A stretch of DNA of 34,594 bases, taken from NCBI GenBank assembly GCA_900547755.1, contig URIC01000019.1, forward strand, positions 1 through 34,594. Reading direction: 5' to 3'. This document shows positions 1-8,505 of the stretch, piece by piece; position 1 is the first letter of the stretch; each line of letters opens with the position of its first letter. Position numbers and translations under genes: made by a program. A model generated the notes under the pieces. The model made no database searches. It had not been told where the DNA came from and saw only the letters and a list, made by a program, of their open reading frames with translations. Source of the stretch: an uncultured Bacteroidales bacterium (GTDB taxonomy: Bacteria; Bacteroidota; Bacteroidia; Bacteroidales; Muribaculaceae).

Positions 1-41
1 TCCACACAAAGATACGCAAAAATTTCGATATAAACTAATTT

Positions 42-212
42 TCAACATCTACTTATCATTGCCAATGAACATATAACGGCGGCTGCCTGTATGCCATAGA
101 GGATGATGTCGGTCACCGGGTTGCGTTTCGCTACGTTGGCGGCAAACCGCTGCCGACGGCTTTGTCTTACAGATTGGGTTGATTCTACTTTTTTCTCTTG
201 TGTCATTGTCAT
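42..212 (-). CDS. Small hypothetical protein with C-terminal hydrophobic helix (56 aa)
   Basis: Open frame from an ATG (complement of 210-212) to TGA (42-44), 56 residues. The first 30 residues are basic and polar (MTMTQEKKVE, then many Arg and Gln). The C-terminal part (about residues 34-53, with IILYGIQAAAVICSLAMI) is hydrophobic enough for one membrane span and the protein ends in SRC. A second minus-strand ORF ends 20 nt upstream, so the two could be co-transcribed. I do not recognise the family. It may be a small membrane protein or a leftover of a lost mobile element. The only support is an intact frame with plausible residue composition. Confidence 0.35.
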   Translation of the reverse strand: MTMTQEKKVESTQSVRQSRRQRFAANVAKRNPVTDIILYGIQAAAVICSLAMISRC

Positions 213-232
213 GAATTGTTTTTAACGGTCTT

Positions 233-367
233 TTAGTTGTAATGAGCCGATTCCTTGATAATATCTATCACCAGATTCTCATAATTCATTCCTGAGGTCG
301 GTGAGGATGTCACATAATCCCTTCTCTGTCTGAATCGTCTCATTTGGATTCGGATTACCTGCGGCAT
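233..367 (-). CDS. Very small hypothetical ORF (44 aa, or 18 aa from an internal ATG)
   Basis: The frame is open from ATG at 367 to TAA at 233-235. A more likely start is the internal ATG at 289, which gives an 18-residue peptide (MNYENLVIDIIKESAHYN) and overlaps by about 11 nt the end of another minus-strand frame that stops at 279-281. That stop-start overlap resembles translational coupling. Function unknown. It may be a real micro-gene or part of a decayed locus. Confidence 0.2.
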   Translation of the reverse strand: MPQVIRIQMRRFRQRRDYVTSSPTSGMNYENLVIDIIKESAHYN

Positions 368-491
368 GAAAAATACTTTTGGAAGCTGTTGCCTTCAGCG
401 CTTCGCGGAACTCCGGGCACTGGTCGGCATCAAGGGCATTTCGGAGGGGGAAATAGGGTTTCGGGGAACCGTAACAGGGTATTGGCGGAAA
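279..491 (-). pseudogene. Remnant of an unidentified gene, start lost
   Basis: A minus-strand frame without an in-frame ATG runs from about 491 (and is open further upstream into the exporter leader) to TGA at 279-281. It has coding-like composition: PYFPLRNALDADQCPEF, then EALKATASKSIFHAAGNPNP, ending ILTDLRNEL. The sequence looks like a real protein C-terminus that lost its start when the exporter operon came to lie next to it. No family is recognised. A competing plus-strand frame at 344-529 is Gly/Arg/Trp-rich and looks non-coding. Confidence 0.3.
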
Positions 492-495
492 TTTA

Positions 496-526
496 TTGGA
501 ACGGGTGGAAGGTTTCCATATTTTTG
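496..526 (+). promoter_or_regulatory. Predicted promoter of the exporter operon
   Basis: A Bacteroidetes-type -7 element TATTTTTG lies at 519-526, with a TTG of a -33 element at 496-498 and a 20-bp spacer. This matches the TTTG/TAnnTTTG pattern used by the primary sigma factor of Bacteroidales. Transcription would start near 533, about 35 nt before the ATG at 568. Confidence 0.6.
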
Positions 527-567
527 TAGACGTAAAAATTGAGTTTGATAATCTAATCTAATTGGAT

Positions 568-1980
568 ATGAATGATGGATTTCGATATTTGTTTATTGTG
601 GTCGCCTGTTGCATTACAGGTGTGATGCCGTCTTTGGGACAGGATGCGGCACCGGCCGAAACACCGGTCGCGGACAGCGGACAGGCGTATTCGGTGGACC
701 GGGTGACGGTGATGCCGGAGGGTGTGCCGTCAGGCGCGTGGTCGTTCAATGACTGTGTGGACTGGGCCTCGAAGTACAGCACCGAGGTGCGCCGCTCCAT
801 TCTCGGTGTTCTCGAGAAGGATGTGGATATCGCTTCGGCCAAGGACGCATGGCTTCCCACTGTAGGTTTCACCACCAGCCAGACCTTCGGCAATAACCCC
901 TTTGCCAATGGTGCTCAGCAGACAAGCAAGAACGTTTACGGCAGTCAGTACAATGTCAGCGCCAGCTGGACGGTATGGGAGGGGAACGTACGCAAATACC
1001 GTCTGCAGACCGGCGAACTGCTGCGTAGTCAGCAGCTACTCGCCGGCGAAGACGTAGTCCACACGCTCAAATTAGGTATTCTGCAGGCCTATCTCAATAT
1101 CCTTTACGCCCGAGAGGCCGTCACTGTCGCCACCCGGACACTGGAGGTAAGTACCTCGCAGGCCGAGCGCGGAAAACGCCTGATGGAGTCGGGGCGCAGT
1201 TCCAAGGTAGACTATGCACAGATGGAGACCCAGCGCGCACAGGACGCTTACAGCCTTGTCCAGGCCCGGAACAATCTGGAGAGTGCGAAAATGGCACTGA
1301 AACAGATATTGCAGTTGGGGCTTGACTATAACTTCACCATTGCCGATGTCGACTTTGATGACACGGAAGTACTCTGCACCTTGCCGGCAATGAGCGATAC
1401 CTATAGTAGCGCAATGGCATGGCTGCCAGAGATTCACAGCAATGAACTCAATAAAGAAATTTACGCAAACGATGTAAAAATCGCCAAAGCCGGCCGACTG
1501 CCGCAGATTGCTGTCAGCGGCAGCATCGGTACCGGATATACCTCGGGACTCGGTACTGGATGGGGCACGTCTATGAAACGGAATTTCGGCGAGAACATCG
1601 GCCTCTCCGTGTCTGTCCCTATCTTTGACGGAAATTCCACCAAGCGTGCCGTGGCCAAGGCCAAGCTGTCCGAGCTGCAGTACGACCTCACCCGTAAGGA
1701 CCTTATGGACAACCTTTCGCAAACAGTCGAGACTCTCTACATTGACGCCGATAACGCCCGCGCGAAGTATCAGGCCGGACTGACACGGCTCAATTCGGCG
1801 CAACTCACCGCAGACCTTACCGTCCGCCAGTTTGAGCTGGGCAAAGTCAACACTCTCGAATTACTCACCGCCCACAACAACCTGCTCAACGCGCGTCTGG
1901 AGGTGCTGATGAACAAATACATGGCAATCTTGGCGAACAAGACCATACTCTATTACGCAACTCGGGAAATCACAATGTAA
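568..1980 (+). CDS. TolC-family outer membrane efflux protein
   Basis: Outer membrane channel of a tripartite exporter, 470 aa from ATG 568; an in-frame TTG at 562 is a less likely start. The N-terminus (MNDGFRYLFIVVACCITG...SLGQ) is a signal peptide. The mature part has the two-fold TolC repeat of long helices: SFNDCVDWASKYSTEV starts repeat one, ARLPQIAVSGSIGTGY-like beta segments lie in the middle (about residue 310), and LTVRQFELGKVNTLELLTAHNNLLNA near the C-terminus is the typical repeat-two motif. Length is normal for the family. It is followed after 13 nt by the periplasmic adaptor and then by the ABC ATPase and permease, so it should form the outer membrane exit of this MacAB-like pump. 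Substrate unknown. Confidence 0.93.
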   Translation: MNDGFRYLFIVVACCITGVMPSLGQDAAPAETPVADSGQAYSVDRVTVMPEGVPSGAWSFNDCVDWASKYSTEVRRSILGVLEKDVDIASAKDAWLPTVGFTTSQTFGNNPFANGAQQTSKNVYGSQYNVSASWTVWEGNVRKYRLQTGELLRSQQLLAGEDVVHTLKLGILQAYLNILYAREAVTVATRTLEVSTSQAERGKRLMESGRSSKVDYAQMETQRAQDAYSLVQARNNLESAKMALKQILQLGLDYNFTIADVDFDDTEVLCTLPAMSDTYSSAMAWLPEIHSNELNKEIYANDVKIAKAGRLPQIAVSGSIGTGYTSGLGTGWGTSMKRNFGENIGLSVSVPIFDGNSTKRAVAKAKLSELQYDLTRKDLMDNLSQTVETLYIDADNARAKYQAGLTRLNSAQLTADLTVRQFELGKVNTLELLTAHNNLLNARLEVLMNKYMAILANKTILYYATREITM

Positions 1981-1993
1981 AAACCATAGCGAT

Positions 1994-3166
1994 ATGAACA
2001 ATACCAAACTGTTATCTGCCGCAGTCCTGCTTCTGTCCACTGCTTGCTCAAAGGAGCGGGAAGCGCAGTTGGAGACCTACACCGTGGAACCGACCACGAT
2101 GTCAGAGGTCGTCACAGCCACCGGCACCATGGAGTCGGTTACCACGGTAGATGTCGGCACACAGGTCACCGGCATCATTGACAGACTGTACGTGGACTTC
2201 AACGACAAAGTCAAGAAGGGTCAGCTTATCGCCGAAATAGAGAAGACGCTGCTGGACAGCGAGCTCAAGAGCGCCGATGCCTCGCTGGCATCGGCCAAGG
2301 CTACCTATGAGTACGCCCTACACAACTATGAACGCGACAAGACCCTGCATGACGAGCAGCTGATAAGCGACTACGAGTTCCAGACCACCATGAAGGATTT
2401 CCAGGTGGCAAGACAGAACTACGCCAAGAGCCAGGCCGACCGTGTACGTGCCGCAAAGAACCTCAACTACGCCGAGATTTACTCTCCAATCAACGGCATC
2501 GTGGTCTCACGCGAGGTAGAGGTGGGACAGACTGTAGTGTCAAGTATGAACGTGGCCAACCTGTATACAATCGCAGACCTTGACAACATGCAGGTAGTGG
2601 GTTCGGTTGACGAGGCCGACATAGGTCAGGTCAAAGTGGGTCAGCATGTCACCTTCACCTTGGACTCGTATCCCGACGACACCTTCACCGGCACTGTCAC
2701 ACAGGTGCGCATCAACCCTACCACCACCAACAACGTTGTCACCTACGAGGTGATTGTGGGCGCCGAGAATCCCGACCACAAACTCCTGCCCGGCATGACC
2801 GCCAACCTGTCCATCCATACCCTTGAGCTCGACAATGTCCTGGCCGTACCGCTCAAGGCACTGAAATTCCAGCCGCAGGCACAAGGCAAAGAGAAGCGAG
2901 GTCCGCAGACCGTGCCCCTCAAAGAGGCCGCCAAGGCCAGCGTATGGGTGCTTAACGGCAACCGCCTGGAGCAGCGTGCGGTGGAGACCGGCATTTCAAA
3001 CGGCATATACCGGCAGATTAAGGCCGGTCTCAAGAAGGGAGACATAGTGGCCTTGCAGTACAATATGCAGGTGCCCGGCGAAAGAGAAGGAGACACCGAG
3101 GAAAATCCTTTCATGCCCAAACCGCCCGGAGGCGACAAGGAAAAGATTAAAGACAAGGAAAGATGA
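1994..3166 (+). CDS. MacA-like periplasmic adaptor (membrane fusion) lipoprotein
   Basis: HlyD/MacA-type adaptor, 390 aa, linking the inner membrane ABC transporter to the TolC-like channel. The N-terminus ends in LLSTAC followed by SKE, a lipoprotein signal, so the protein is probably lipid-anchored rather than membrane-spanning like E. coli MacA. The order is first half of the lipoyl domain (about 45-85, VTGIIDRLYVDFNDKVKKGQ), an alpha-hairpin (about 90-160), second lipoyl half (IYSPINGIVVSREVEVGQTV), beta-barrel (about 205-285) and a membrane-proximal domain. The C-terminal tail is charged and Pro/Gly-rich. The stop overlaps the ATPase start (ATGA), which indicates translational coupling. 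Confidence 0.92.
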   Translation: MNNTKLLSAAVLLLSTACSKEREAQLETYTVEPTTMSEVVTATGTMESVTTVDVGTQVTGIIDRLYVDFNDKVKKGQLIAEIEKTLLDSELKSADASLASAKATYEYALHNYERDKTLHDEQLISDYEFQTTMKDFQVARQNYAKSQADRVRAAKNLNYAEIYSPINGIVVSREVEVGQTVVSSMNVANLYTIADLDNMQVVGSVDEADIGQVKVGQHVTFTLDSYPDDTFTGTVTQVRINPTTTNNVVTYEVIVGAENPDHKLLPGMTANLSIHTLELDNVLAVPLKALKFQPQAQGKEKRGPQTVPLKEAAKASVWVLNGNRLEQRAVETGISNGIYRQIKAGLKKGDIVALQYNMQVPGEREGDTEENPFMPKPPGGDKEKIKDKER

Positions 3167-3912
3167 ACAATGAGGCAAAGGAAATAATACGGGTTGACAA
3201 TCTGAAGCGCTACTTCAAGGTCGGCGACGAGACCGTCAAGGCCCTTCGCGGCATCTCTTTCACCATCTGCGAGGGCGAATTCGTGACAATCATGGGAACA
3301 TCCGGTTCGGGAAAGTCCACCCTTCTCAACACCCTTGGTTGTCTGGATACGCCTACATCGGGCGAATATTATCTTGACGGCATTCCCGTCAAAGGCATGA
3401 ACAAAGATGAACGCGCCCATATACGTAACCGTAAAATAGGCTTCATCTTCCAGAATTACAACCTGTTGCCTAAGATGACCGCCCTCGAGAACGTGGAGCT
3501 GCCATTGCTGTACAACCACAAGGTAAGCGCCGCCGAGCGAGCCAAAAGCGCCAAGCGCTGCTTGCTTCAGGTAGGACTCGGAGAGCGCCTGTACCATAAG
3601 AGCAGCCAGATGTCGGGCGGTCAGCAGCAGCGCGTGGCAATCGCCCGCGCGCTGGTCAACAATCCCGTAATCATACTGGCCGACGAGGCGACGGGTAACC
3701 TTGATACGCGCACGTCGTTCTCGATTCTTACGCTCTTTCAGAAGTTGCACGGCGAGGGCAAGACCATTATTTTTGTCACACATAACCCCGACATCGCCTC
3801 GTATTCGTCGCGAAACATAGTCCTGCGCGACGGTCATATAGTCAGCGACGAGCACAACGGCGACATACAGTCGGCCGAGGATGTCTATAAATCCTTACCC
3901 CGGGAGGACTGA
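3163..3912 (+). CDS. MacB-type ABC transporter ATP-binding protein
   Basis: Cytoplasmic ATPase of the exporter, 249 aa. Walker A is GTSGSGKST (residues 45-53), the Q-loop lies in FIFQNYNLLP, the ABC signature is MSGGQQQR (150-157), Walker B is ILADEAT (171-177, catalytic Glu175), and the switch His is in VTHNPD. DEAT in place of the commoner DEPT is a minor variation. Unlike E. coli MacB, the ATPase and permease are separate polypeptides, as is common in Bacteroidetes. It overlaps the adaptor gene by 4 nt and is followed after 2 nt by the permease gene, so the complex is clearly encoded as a unit. Confidence 0.93.
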   Translation: MNNEAKEIIRVDNLKRYFKVGDETVKALRGISFTICEGEFVTIMGTSGSGKSTLLNTLGCLDTPTSGEYYLDGIPVKGMNKDERAHIRNRKIGFIFQNYNLLPKMTALENVELPLLYNHKVSAAERAKSAKRCLLQVGLGERLYHKSSQMSGGQQQRVAIARALVNNPVIILADEATGNLDTRTSFSILTLFQKLHGEGKTIIFVTHNPDIASYSSRNIVLRDGHIVSDEHNGDIQSAEDVYKSLPRED

Positions 3913-3914
3913 TT

Positions 3915-5135
3915 ATGAATCTTACGAATTTATTCAAAATAGCCATAAAGGCACTTGGCAACAACAAGATGCGTTGTTTCCTGACCATGCTGGGCGTTAT
4001 AATCGGCGTGGGCGCCGTCATAGCCATGCTGGCTATCGGCGAAGGCTCCAAGGCTTCCATCCGCTCGCAGATTTCAGAAATGGGCAGCAACATGATTATG
4101 ATTATGCCGGGAGCGGAGCAGCGTGGCGGAGTACGTCAGAGCGGCGACGATATGCAGACACTCAAGCCCGCGGACTATGAGGCAATCCTTACGCAGGCGA
4201 CAACTATAGCCGATATCACACCGTCGGTGTTGTCATCGGGCCAATGGATTAACGGGAATAACAACTATCCGTCGCAGGCTCAGGGCGTGAATACTCAGTT
4301 TCTGGACATACGTCAGCGCAAGGTGGCTCAGGGCGAGATGTTCACCGAACACGATGTCAAGACTGCCGCCAAGGTGTGCGTCTTAGGCAAAACGTTGGTC
4401 GACAACCTGTTCCCCGACGGAACCGACCCCATAGGCAAAGTGGTGCGCTTCGGCGCCATACCCCTCACTGTCATAGGCGTACTTGACGAAAAAGGCTACA
4501 ATACCATGGGGCAGGACCAGGACGACATGGCGCTGGTCCCATATACCACAGTCATGAAGCGTATGCTCGCCATTGACTATCTGCAGGGTATTCAGGTCTC
4601 GGCCATAGACGAGGAGCAGACCGACGCCACCATAGCGGAAATCACCGGTATACTGCGTACCGCTCACAAGCTGCGCGATGGCCAAGAGGATAACTTCACC
4701 ATCCGCTCGATGCAGGAACTGGCCTCTATGATTTCGTCCACTTCGTCCATGATGACCGTTCTGTTGGCCTGTGTGGCCGGCATTTCGCTGTTGGTGGGCG
4801 GCATCGGTATCATGAACATAATGATTGTCAGCGTCACCGAGCGTACCCGCGAGATTGGCCTTCGTATGAGCATCGGCGCCACCGGCAAGGACATAATGAC
4901 ACAGTTCCTCATCGAGGCGGTTATAATCTCGGTGACGGGAGGTGTCATAGGTATAATATTGGGTTCGCTCTCAACGTGGTTTATCAAGATGTTCGCACAC
5001 TGGCCCGTGCAGATAAATACGGCCTCGGTTCTGCTTTCTTTTGCCGTATGCACAATAATCGGTGTCATTTTCGGGTTTTATCCGGCAGCCAAGGCATCGA
5101 ATCTTGACCCCATAGAAGCCATACGATACGAATAA
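3915..5135 (+). CDS. MacB/FtsX-family ABC transporter permease
   Basis: Inner membrane subunit, 406 aa. One membrane helix near the N-terminus (about 18-42, CFLTMLGVIIGVGAVIAMLAI) is followed by a large periplasmic MacB_PCD domain (about 45-275). Three C-terminal helices follow (about 280-305, 335-360, 375-400). The family signature NIMIVSVTERTREIGLRMSIGA comes straight after the second helix. It should be a mechanotransmission-type exporter that passes substrate from the periplasm through the adaptor to the outer membrane channel. The kinase gene starts 5 nt downstream, which suggests the regulators are made with the pump. Confidence 0.92.
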   Translation: MNLTNLFKIAIKALGNNKMRCFLTMLGVIIGVGAVIAMLAIGEGSKASIRSQISEMGSNMIMIMPGAEQRGGVRQSGDDMQTLKPADYEAILTQATTIADITPSVLSSGQWINGNNNYPSQAQGVNTQFLDIRQRKVAQGEMFTEHDVKTAAKVCVLGKTLVDNLFPDGTDPIGKVVRFGAIPLTVIGVLDEKGYNTMGQDQDDMALVPYTTVMKRMLAIDYLQGIQVSAIDEEQTDATIAEITGILRTAHKLRDGQEDNFTIRSMQELASMISSTSSMMTVLLACVAGISLLVGGIGIMNIMIVSVTERTREIGLRMSIGATGKDIMTQFLIEAVIISVTGGVIGIILGSLSTWFIKMFAHWPVQINTASVLLSFAVCTIIGVIFGFYPAAKASNLDPIEAIRYE

Positions 5136-5140
5136 AGATT

Positions 5141-6244
5141 ATGAAACGGCAAACTAAGACCAACCATGCCTGGACCACTACGGTGATACTGCTGGCATTC
5201 CTTCTGTTCTACTTTCCGTCCATGCTGGCGCTTTTTGACCGCAGCGGAGGCCCCGGACTCGTGCCGGGACTGCTGTCATCCACCATCTATACGTCGATTT
5301 TCATCCTCAACTACCTGTGGCTGATACCCGGCGTGCTCATGCGCGGCAACAAGACGCTGTTTGTTCTTTGCAACCTGGTGTCGGTGATAATTGGCTGCAG
5401 TCTTATCCCTATGTGGTTCCAGTTCCATGGCGGGGTGCCCATGCCGCGCCATGTCGCCGAACATATAGAATCATTGGGCGACTATATGTTAGTTTATATC
5501 AATTTTGTAATCCGGGACGGCATGACCATGGTGCTGTCCATTGCCCTGGCTTATGCCTTGCGTGTGTCGAAAGAGCAGGAGGCGATGCGGCGACACCGGC
5601 TCGAAGCGGAATCCGAGCGACACAACATTGAGCTGAAGAGCCTCAAAGCGCAGCTCAATCCGCACTTCCTGTTCAACGCCATCAACAACATCTATACCCT
5701 TATCGGCGTGTCGTCGGACCGCGCGCAAAAGGCCCTTTACGAACTCAGCGGCATGTTGCGTTTTCTAATCTACGACGCTTCGGCATACGTTGTGCCGCTG
5801 ACAAAAGAGTTTTCATTTATCCGAGACTATATAGAGCTGATGAAGCTGCGGCTCAACCCGTCGGTGCGCCTTGAAGTGGAAATCTCGGAGGAGGGTACGG
5901 ACCGCATGGCCGTAGCTCCGCTGCTTTTCATGACATTGATATAGAACGCCTTCAAGCACATGGCCGCCAACGCCGACGGTAAGTTTGTATCCATAAAAAT
6001 AGGTATCGAACAAGAGTGGCTTATCTGTCGCGTCATCAACTCATGCAATCCGGATGTCTCGCGCTCGCTCACCAACTCGGGGGTGGGCCTGACAAATGTC
6101 GAGAGCCAGTTGCGGCTGCTGTATCCCGACTCAGCCGGATTCCATCACAGCGAAAAGGACGGAGTTTACACTGCCGAAATCAAAATTGTTGTAAATGCGC
6201 TCTTAAATGACGACCTTTGCAAGATAAAAACTATCGAGACATGA
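5141..6244 (+). pseudogene. LytS-type sensor histidine kinase interrupted by an in-frame TAG
   Basis: PF06580-type membrane histidine kinase, 367 codons. Four hydrophobic segments (about 12-31, 46-66, 72-92, 118-140) precede a short coiled linker and the phosphoacceptor box QLNPHFLFNAINNI with His175. Codon 268 is TAG (5942-5944), exactly where the family has Glu in the N-box ENAFKH. The same frame then continues with NAFKH, the G-box (SGVGLTNVESQLRLLYP) and a TGA that overlaps the regulator ATG by 4 nt. Everything after the stop is intact, so this is a single-base change from GAG, either a recent inactivating mutation or a sequencing error. The truncated 267-aa product would keep the sensor and His box but lack the ATP-binding core. 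An internal ATG at 5960 could start an orphan ATPase fragment. Confidence 0.85.
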
Positions 6245-6966
6245 GTGATACCCTGCTTCGTTGCATAATCGTCGACGACGAGCCGCTTGCCCGCGAGCTC
6301 ATACGCTCGTACGTGCTTAAGACTCCCGGCCTGGTGATGGCCGGCGAATTTGAATCGGCCGACGAGGCTTTGGCCGCCATCCGCAGGGGTGTCGCCGACA
6401 TTATATTTCTTGATATAAATATGCCGGAGATGAACGGAATAGACTTTGCCGCACTTATCCCCGCCGATACGCGCATCATCTACATAACCGCCTATGGACA
6501 GTTTGCCCTGCAAGGCTTCCGGGTCAACGCCCTTGACTATCTGCTGAAACCCGTCAGCTACAATGATTTCGCCGGCGCAGTCGGCAAAGCCCTTGAATGG
6601 CATGCCATGTGCCGGGCCTACCGGGCTGGAACAGGTGTCCCTGATGTCGCTCCCGTCGAGTCGATACTGATAAAATCGGGAAACCGCCTTGTCCGCATCA
6701 TGACCGGCACAATCCAGTATGTCGAATCCCTGAACGACCGTACGATTGTCCACCGGACAGACGGCGAACCGGTTGCCTCGTTCATGACTTTGCGCGAGGT
6801 AGAGGAAATGTTGCCCCCGGACCAATTCATGCGCGTACACCGCTCTTTCATTGTCAACATGGCTGCCGTCCGTGAAGTCGAGCGCAATCACATCATCTTC
6901 GGCAAGACACGTATCCCCGTCGCCGACCCCCGTCGCGACGATTTTTTCGGCCGTCTCGCCCACTGA
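6241..6966 (+). CDS. LytTR-family response regulator
   Basis: Two-component regulator, 241 aa. The receiver domain has the acidic pair Asp12-Asp13 (IIVDDEP), phospho-acceptor Asp58 (FLDINMP), the Thr of ITAYGQFALQGF and Lys of LLKPV. The C-terminal LytTR DNA-binding domain spans about 140-241 (LIKSGNRLVRI, YVESLNDRTIVH, FMRVHRSFIVN). ATG 6241 is chosen because it overlaps the kinase TGA; an in-frame TTG at 6217 is possible but unlikely. It probably regulates the exporter operon in which it lies. With the kinase frame interrupted, its phosphorylation state would depend on small phosphodonors, cross-talk or residual readthrough. Confidence 0.93.
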   Translation: MSDTLLRCIIVDDEPLARELIRSYVLKTPGLVMAGEFESADEALAAIRRGVADIIFLDINMPEMNGIDFAALIPADTRIIYITAYGQFALQGFRVNALDYLLKPVSYNDFAGAVGKALEWHAMCRAYRAGTGVPDVAPVESILIKSGNRLVRIMTGTIQYVESLNDRTIVHRTDGEPVASFMTLREVEEMLPPDQFMRVHRSFIVNMAAVREVERNHIIFGKTRIPVADPRRDDFFGRLAH

Positions 6967-6978
6967 ACACATTTAAAA

Positions 6979-8109
6979 TTAATCCCAAAAGCCGAATTTA
7001 TCGAGCGACTTATCTTGAATGAAGACCTTATCGCTGATTTTCATGCTTTTAGGCTTGCGTATCAACATCCGAGATAATCGAGGACAACATGCAAAAGCCG
7101 AAGTTCCTATTTCAATCTCTTTCGAAGCAAATGAAAGTGAACTCAATTTGCTGTTGTAATAAAATGCTTCGTCGCCTATTTCCCGCAACGAATCGGGGAA
7201 GACGGCACGATGTATTGAGGAAGGATAAAAGGCTCTCGCTCCTATATATTCCAAACCGTCCGGGAAATTGATGCTTCTGAGTTTATCACAGTACCGGAAC
7301 GCATAGTCATCAATGCGCTTTACTCCTGCATGAAGCCTGACTTTGCGCAGAGAATCGCAGAACATAAATCCCGTTATGCCCTCCACGCCGGAGGGAATCT
7401 CGATTTCGCGCAATGAGGAACATCCGTCAAATCCGTTAATCACTCTCAAAGACATAGGCAACCGTATGTTAGGCAACCTCCTGCAATTACGGAAAGCCGC
7501 ATGACCTATGGTCTTGAGACCGAAAGGAAGTTGCACGTCAGATAATGATTCGCAACCGTCAAAACAAGCGTATGGTATATCGGTAATCTTTGGAGGAAGA
7601 ACAATCTCTTCCAAAGAATCACAACCCATAAAGGATGATTCTCCGATTGATACAATCCCCTCATGTAGCGATATTTCACGAAGGTTCCGCTGCTGACAGA
7701 AAGCAAAGGGCTCGATTGTAGTCACGGAACGCGGTATGACAAATGAAGTCTTATCGTCATAACAGAATATAAGTCTGCTTTTGTCAGACGAATAGAGCAC
7801 TCCCTCTTCTATTGCAAGATGAGGCGAATGGTTTTCAATATAATCAATATGTATTTTTCTGCTTTTCACAGGATTGTTACAGACGAAGGGATATTGTTCG
7901 TGAGAGGCAAACGGGCTCAAACCTTCGGCATTATGGGGAATGCTTATTGATTCGGGAATAACCAGAGTCCCTATATTATCGTATCTGTATAACGGAAATC
8001 CGTTACAATCCGTTTCTTTCAGACTTCTCTCCGAGGGATGGAATGAGAACAGTCTCATCGGAGAGATTTGTGTCTCACCGGGAGGAATCGCTACAACTGC
8101 ATTATACAT
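6979..8109 (-). CDS. BspA-type leucine-rich repeat protein (LRR_5)
   Basis: 376 aa with about nine LRR_5 repeats from residue 130 to the end. Repeating units have the form I.ESSFMGCDSLEEIVLP, I.YACFDGCESLSDVQLP, IGHAAFRNCRRLPNIRLP, with the typical AF..C..L pattern. No signal peptide, lipobox or sorting tail is visible at either end, unlike most BspA-like surface proteins, so it may be cytoplasmic. It converges on the response regulator gene with a 12-nt gap and is more A+T-rich than the exporter genes, which fits an acquired or fast-evolving locus. LRR_5 proteins often mediate adhesion or protein binding; a specific role cannot be assigned. Confidence 0.85.
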   Translation of the reverse strand: MYNAVVAIPPGETQISPMRLFSFHPSERSLKETDCNGFPLYRYDNIGTLVIPESISIPHNAEGLSPFASHEQYPFVCNNPVKSRKIHIDYIENHSPHLAIEEGVLYSSDKSRLIFCYDDKTSFVIPRSVTTIEPFAFCQQRNLREISLHEGIVSIGESSFMGCDSLEEIVLPPKITDIPYACFDGCESLSDVQLPFGLKTIGHAAFRNCRRLPNIRLPMSLRVINGFDGCSSLREIEIPSGVEGITGFMFCDSLRKVRLHAGVKRIDDYAFRYCDKLRSINFPDGLEYIGARAFYPSSIHRAVFPDSLREIGDEAFYYNSKLSSLSFASKEIEIGTSAFACCPRLSRMLIRKPKSMKISDKVFIQDKSLDKFGFWD

Positions 8110-8131
8110 AAGTAGATTGTTATATGATTGA

Positions 8132-8139
8132 CAAAATTA
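8132..8139 (-). promoter_or_regulatory. Predicted -7 element for the LRR gene
   Basis: On the minus strand this reads TAATTTTG, a match to TAnnTTTG, 22 nt before the LRR ATG. The nearest TTTG upstream is 24 nt away, longer than usual, so the -33 part is weak. The element falls next to the end of a small ORF (8147-8281). Confidence 0.4.
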
Positions 8140-8146
8140 CTGATAT

Positions 8147-8281
8147 TTATTGATATAGAGACTCAAAGACATCTATATATATCACTTGCCGCGATGGAAA
8201 AATATCTCTGAAGAAGGAAATAATCGGTTCACGGTTACGGTAGAGCGCACACCCTATGATTGTTATCCATACAAGTGCCAT
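8147..8281 (-). CDS. Small hypothetical membrane-like protein (44 aa)
   Basis: Open frame from ATG (8281) to TAA (8147-8149). The first 13 residues (MALVWITIIGCAL) are hydrophobic, followed by a charged part with SFFRDIFPSRQ. It begins 2 nt after the stop of another small ORF and ends 37 nt before the LRR start, so the three could form a unit. No family is recognised. It may equally be a fragment of a decayed gene. Confidence 0.3.
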   Translation of the reverse strand: MALVWITIIGCALYRNREPIISFFRDIFPSRQVIYIDVFESLYQ

Positions 8282-8283
8282 AT

Positions 8284-8412
8284 TTAACTATCAATCATTT
8301 CATATTCCACATACCAATGACTTGAAGGACGGAAGCCTGAAGAGGCATCAAACCACTTGTCGGGCTGCGAGTCGGCACTGGCTTCCATATCCGGAGTGAT
8401 ATACTTCGACAT
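8284..8412 (-). CDS. Small hypothetical ORF or gene fragment (42 aa)
   Basis: Open frame from ATG (8412) to TAA (8284-8286), acidic and Trp/Tyr-containing (DKWFDASSGFRPSSHWYVEYE). A second frame on the same strand upstream (ESALPQFRKHIEQMSKSEVALDV) runs into it in another phase. The pair therefore looks like one coding sequence broken by a frameshift near 8405. Unidentified; called as a fragment with low confidence. Confidence 0.3.
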   Translation of the reverse strand: MSKYITPDMEASADSQPDKWFDASSGFRPSSHWYVEYEMIDS

Positions 8413-8505
8413 CTAAAGCAACTTCAGACTTTGACATCTGCTCTATATGTTTCCGGAACTGTGGTAATGCGGATTCGCATCAACAAATTATCAGGGGAAT
8501 ATGTT

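Noticed and set aside
2743..3855. Minus-strand open frame of 370 codons across the adaptor and ATPase genes
   Set aside because: It spans two overlapping real genes on the other strand.
5942..5944. Genome-wide reassignment of TAG to a sense codon
   Set aside because: TAG terminates other well-defined genes here (fimbrillin at 17947-17949, HAD at 12204-12206, LolD-like at 27880-27882) at the expected protein ends.
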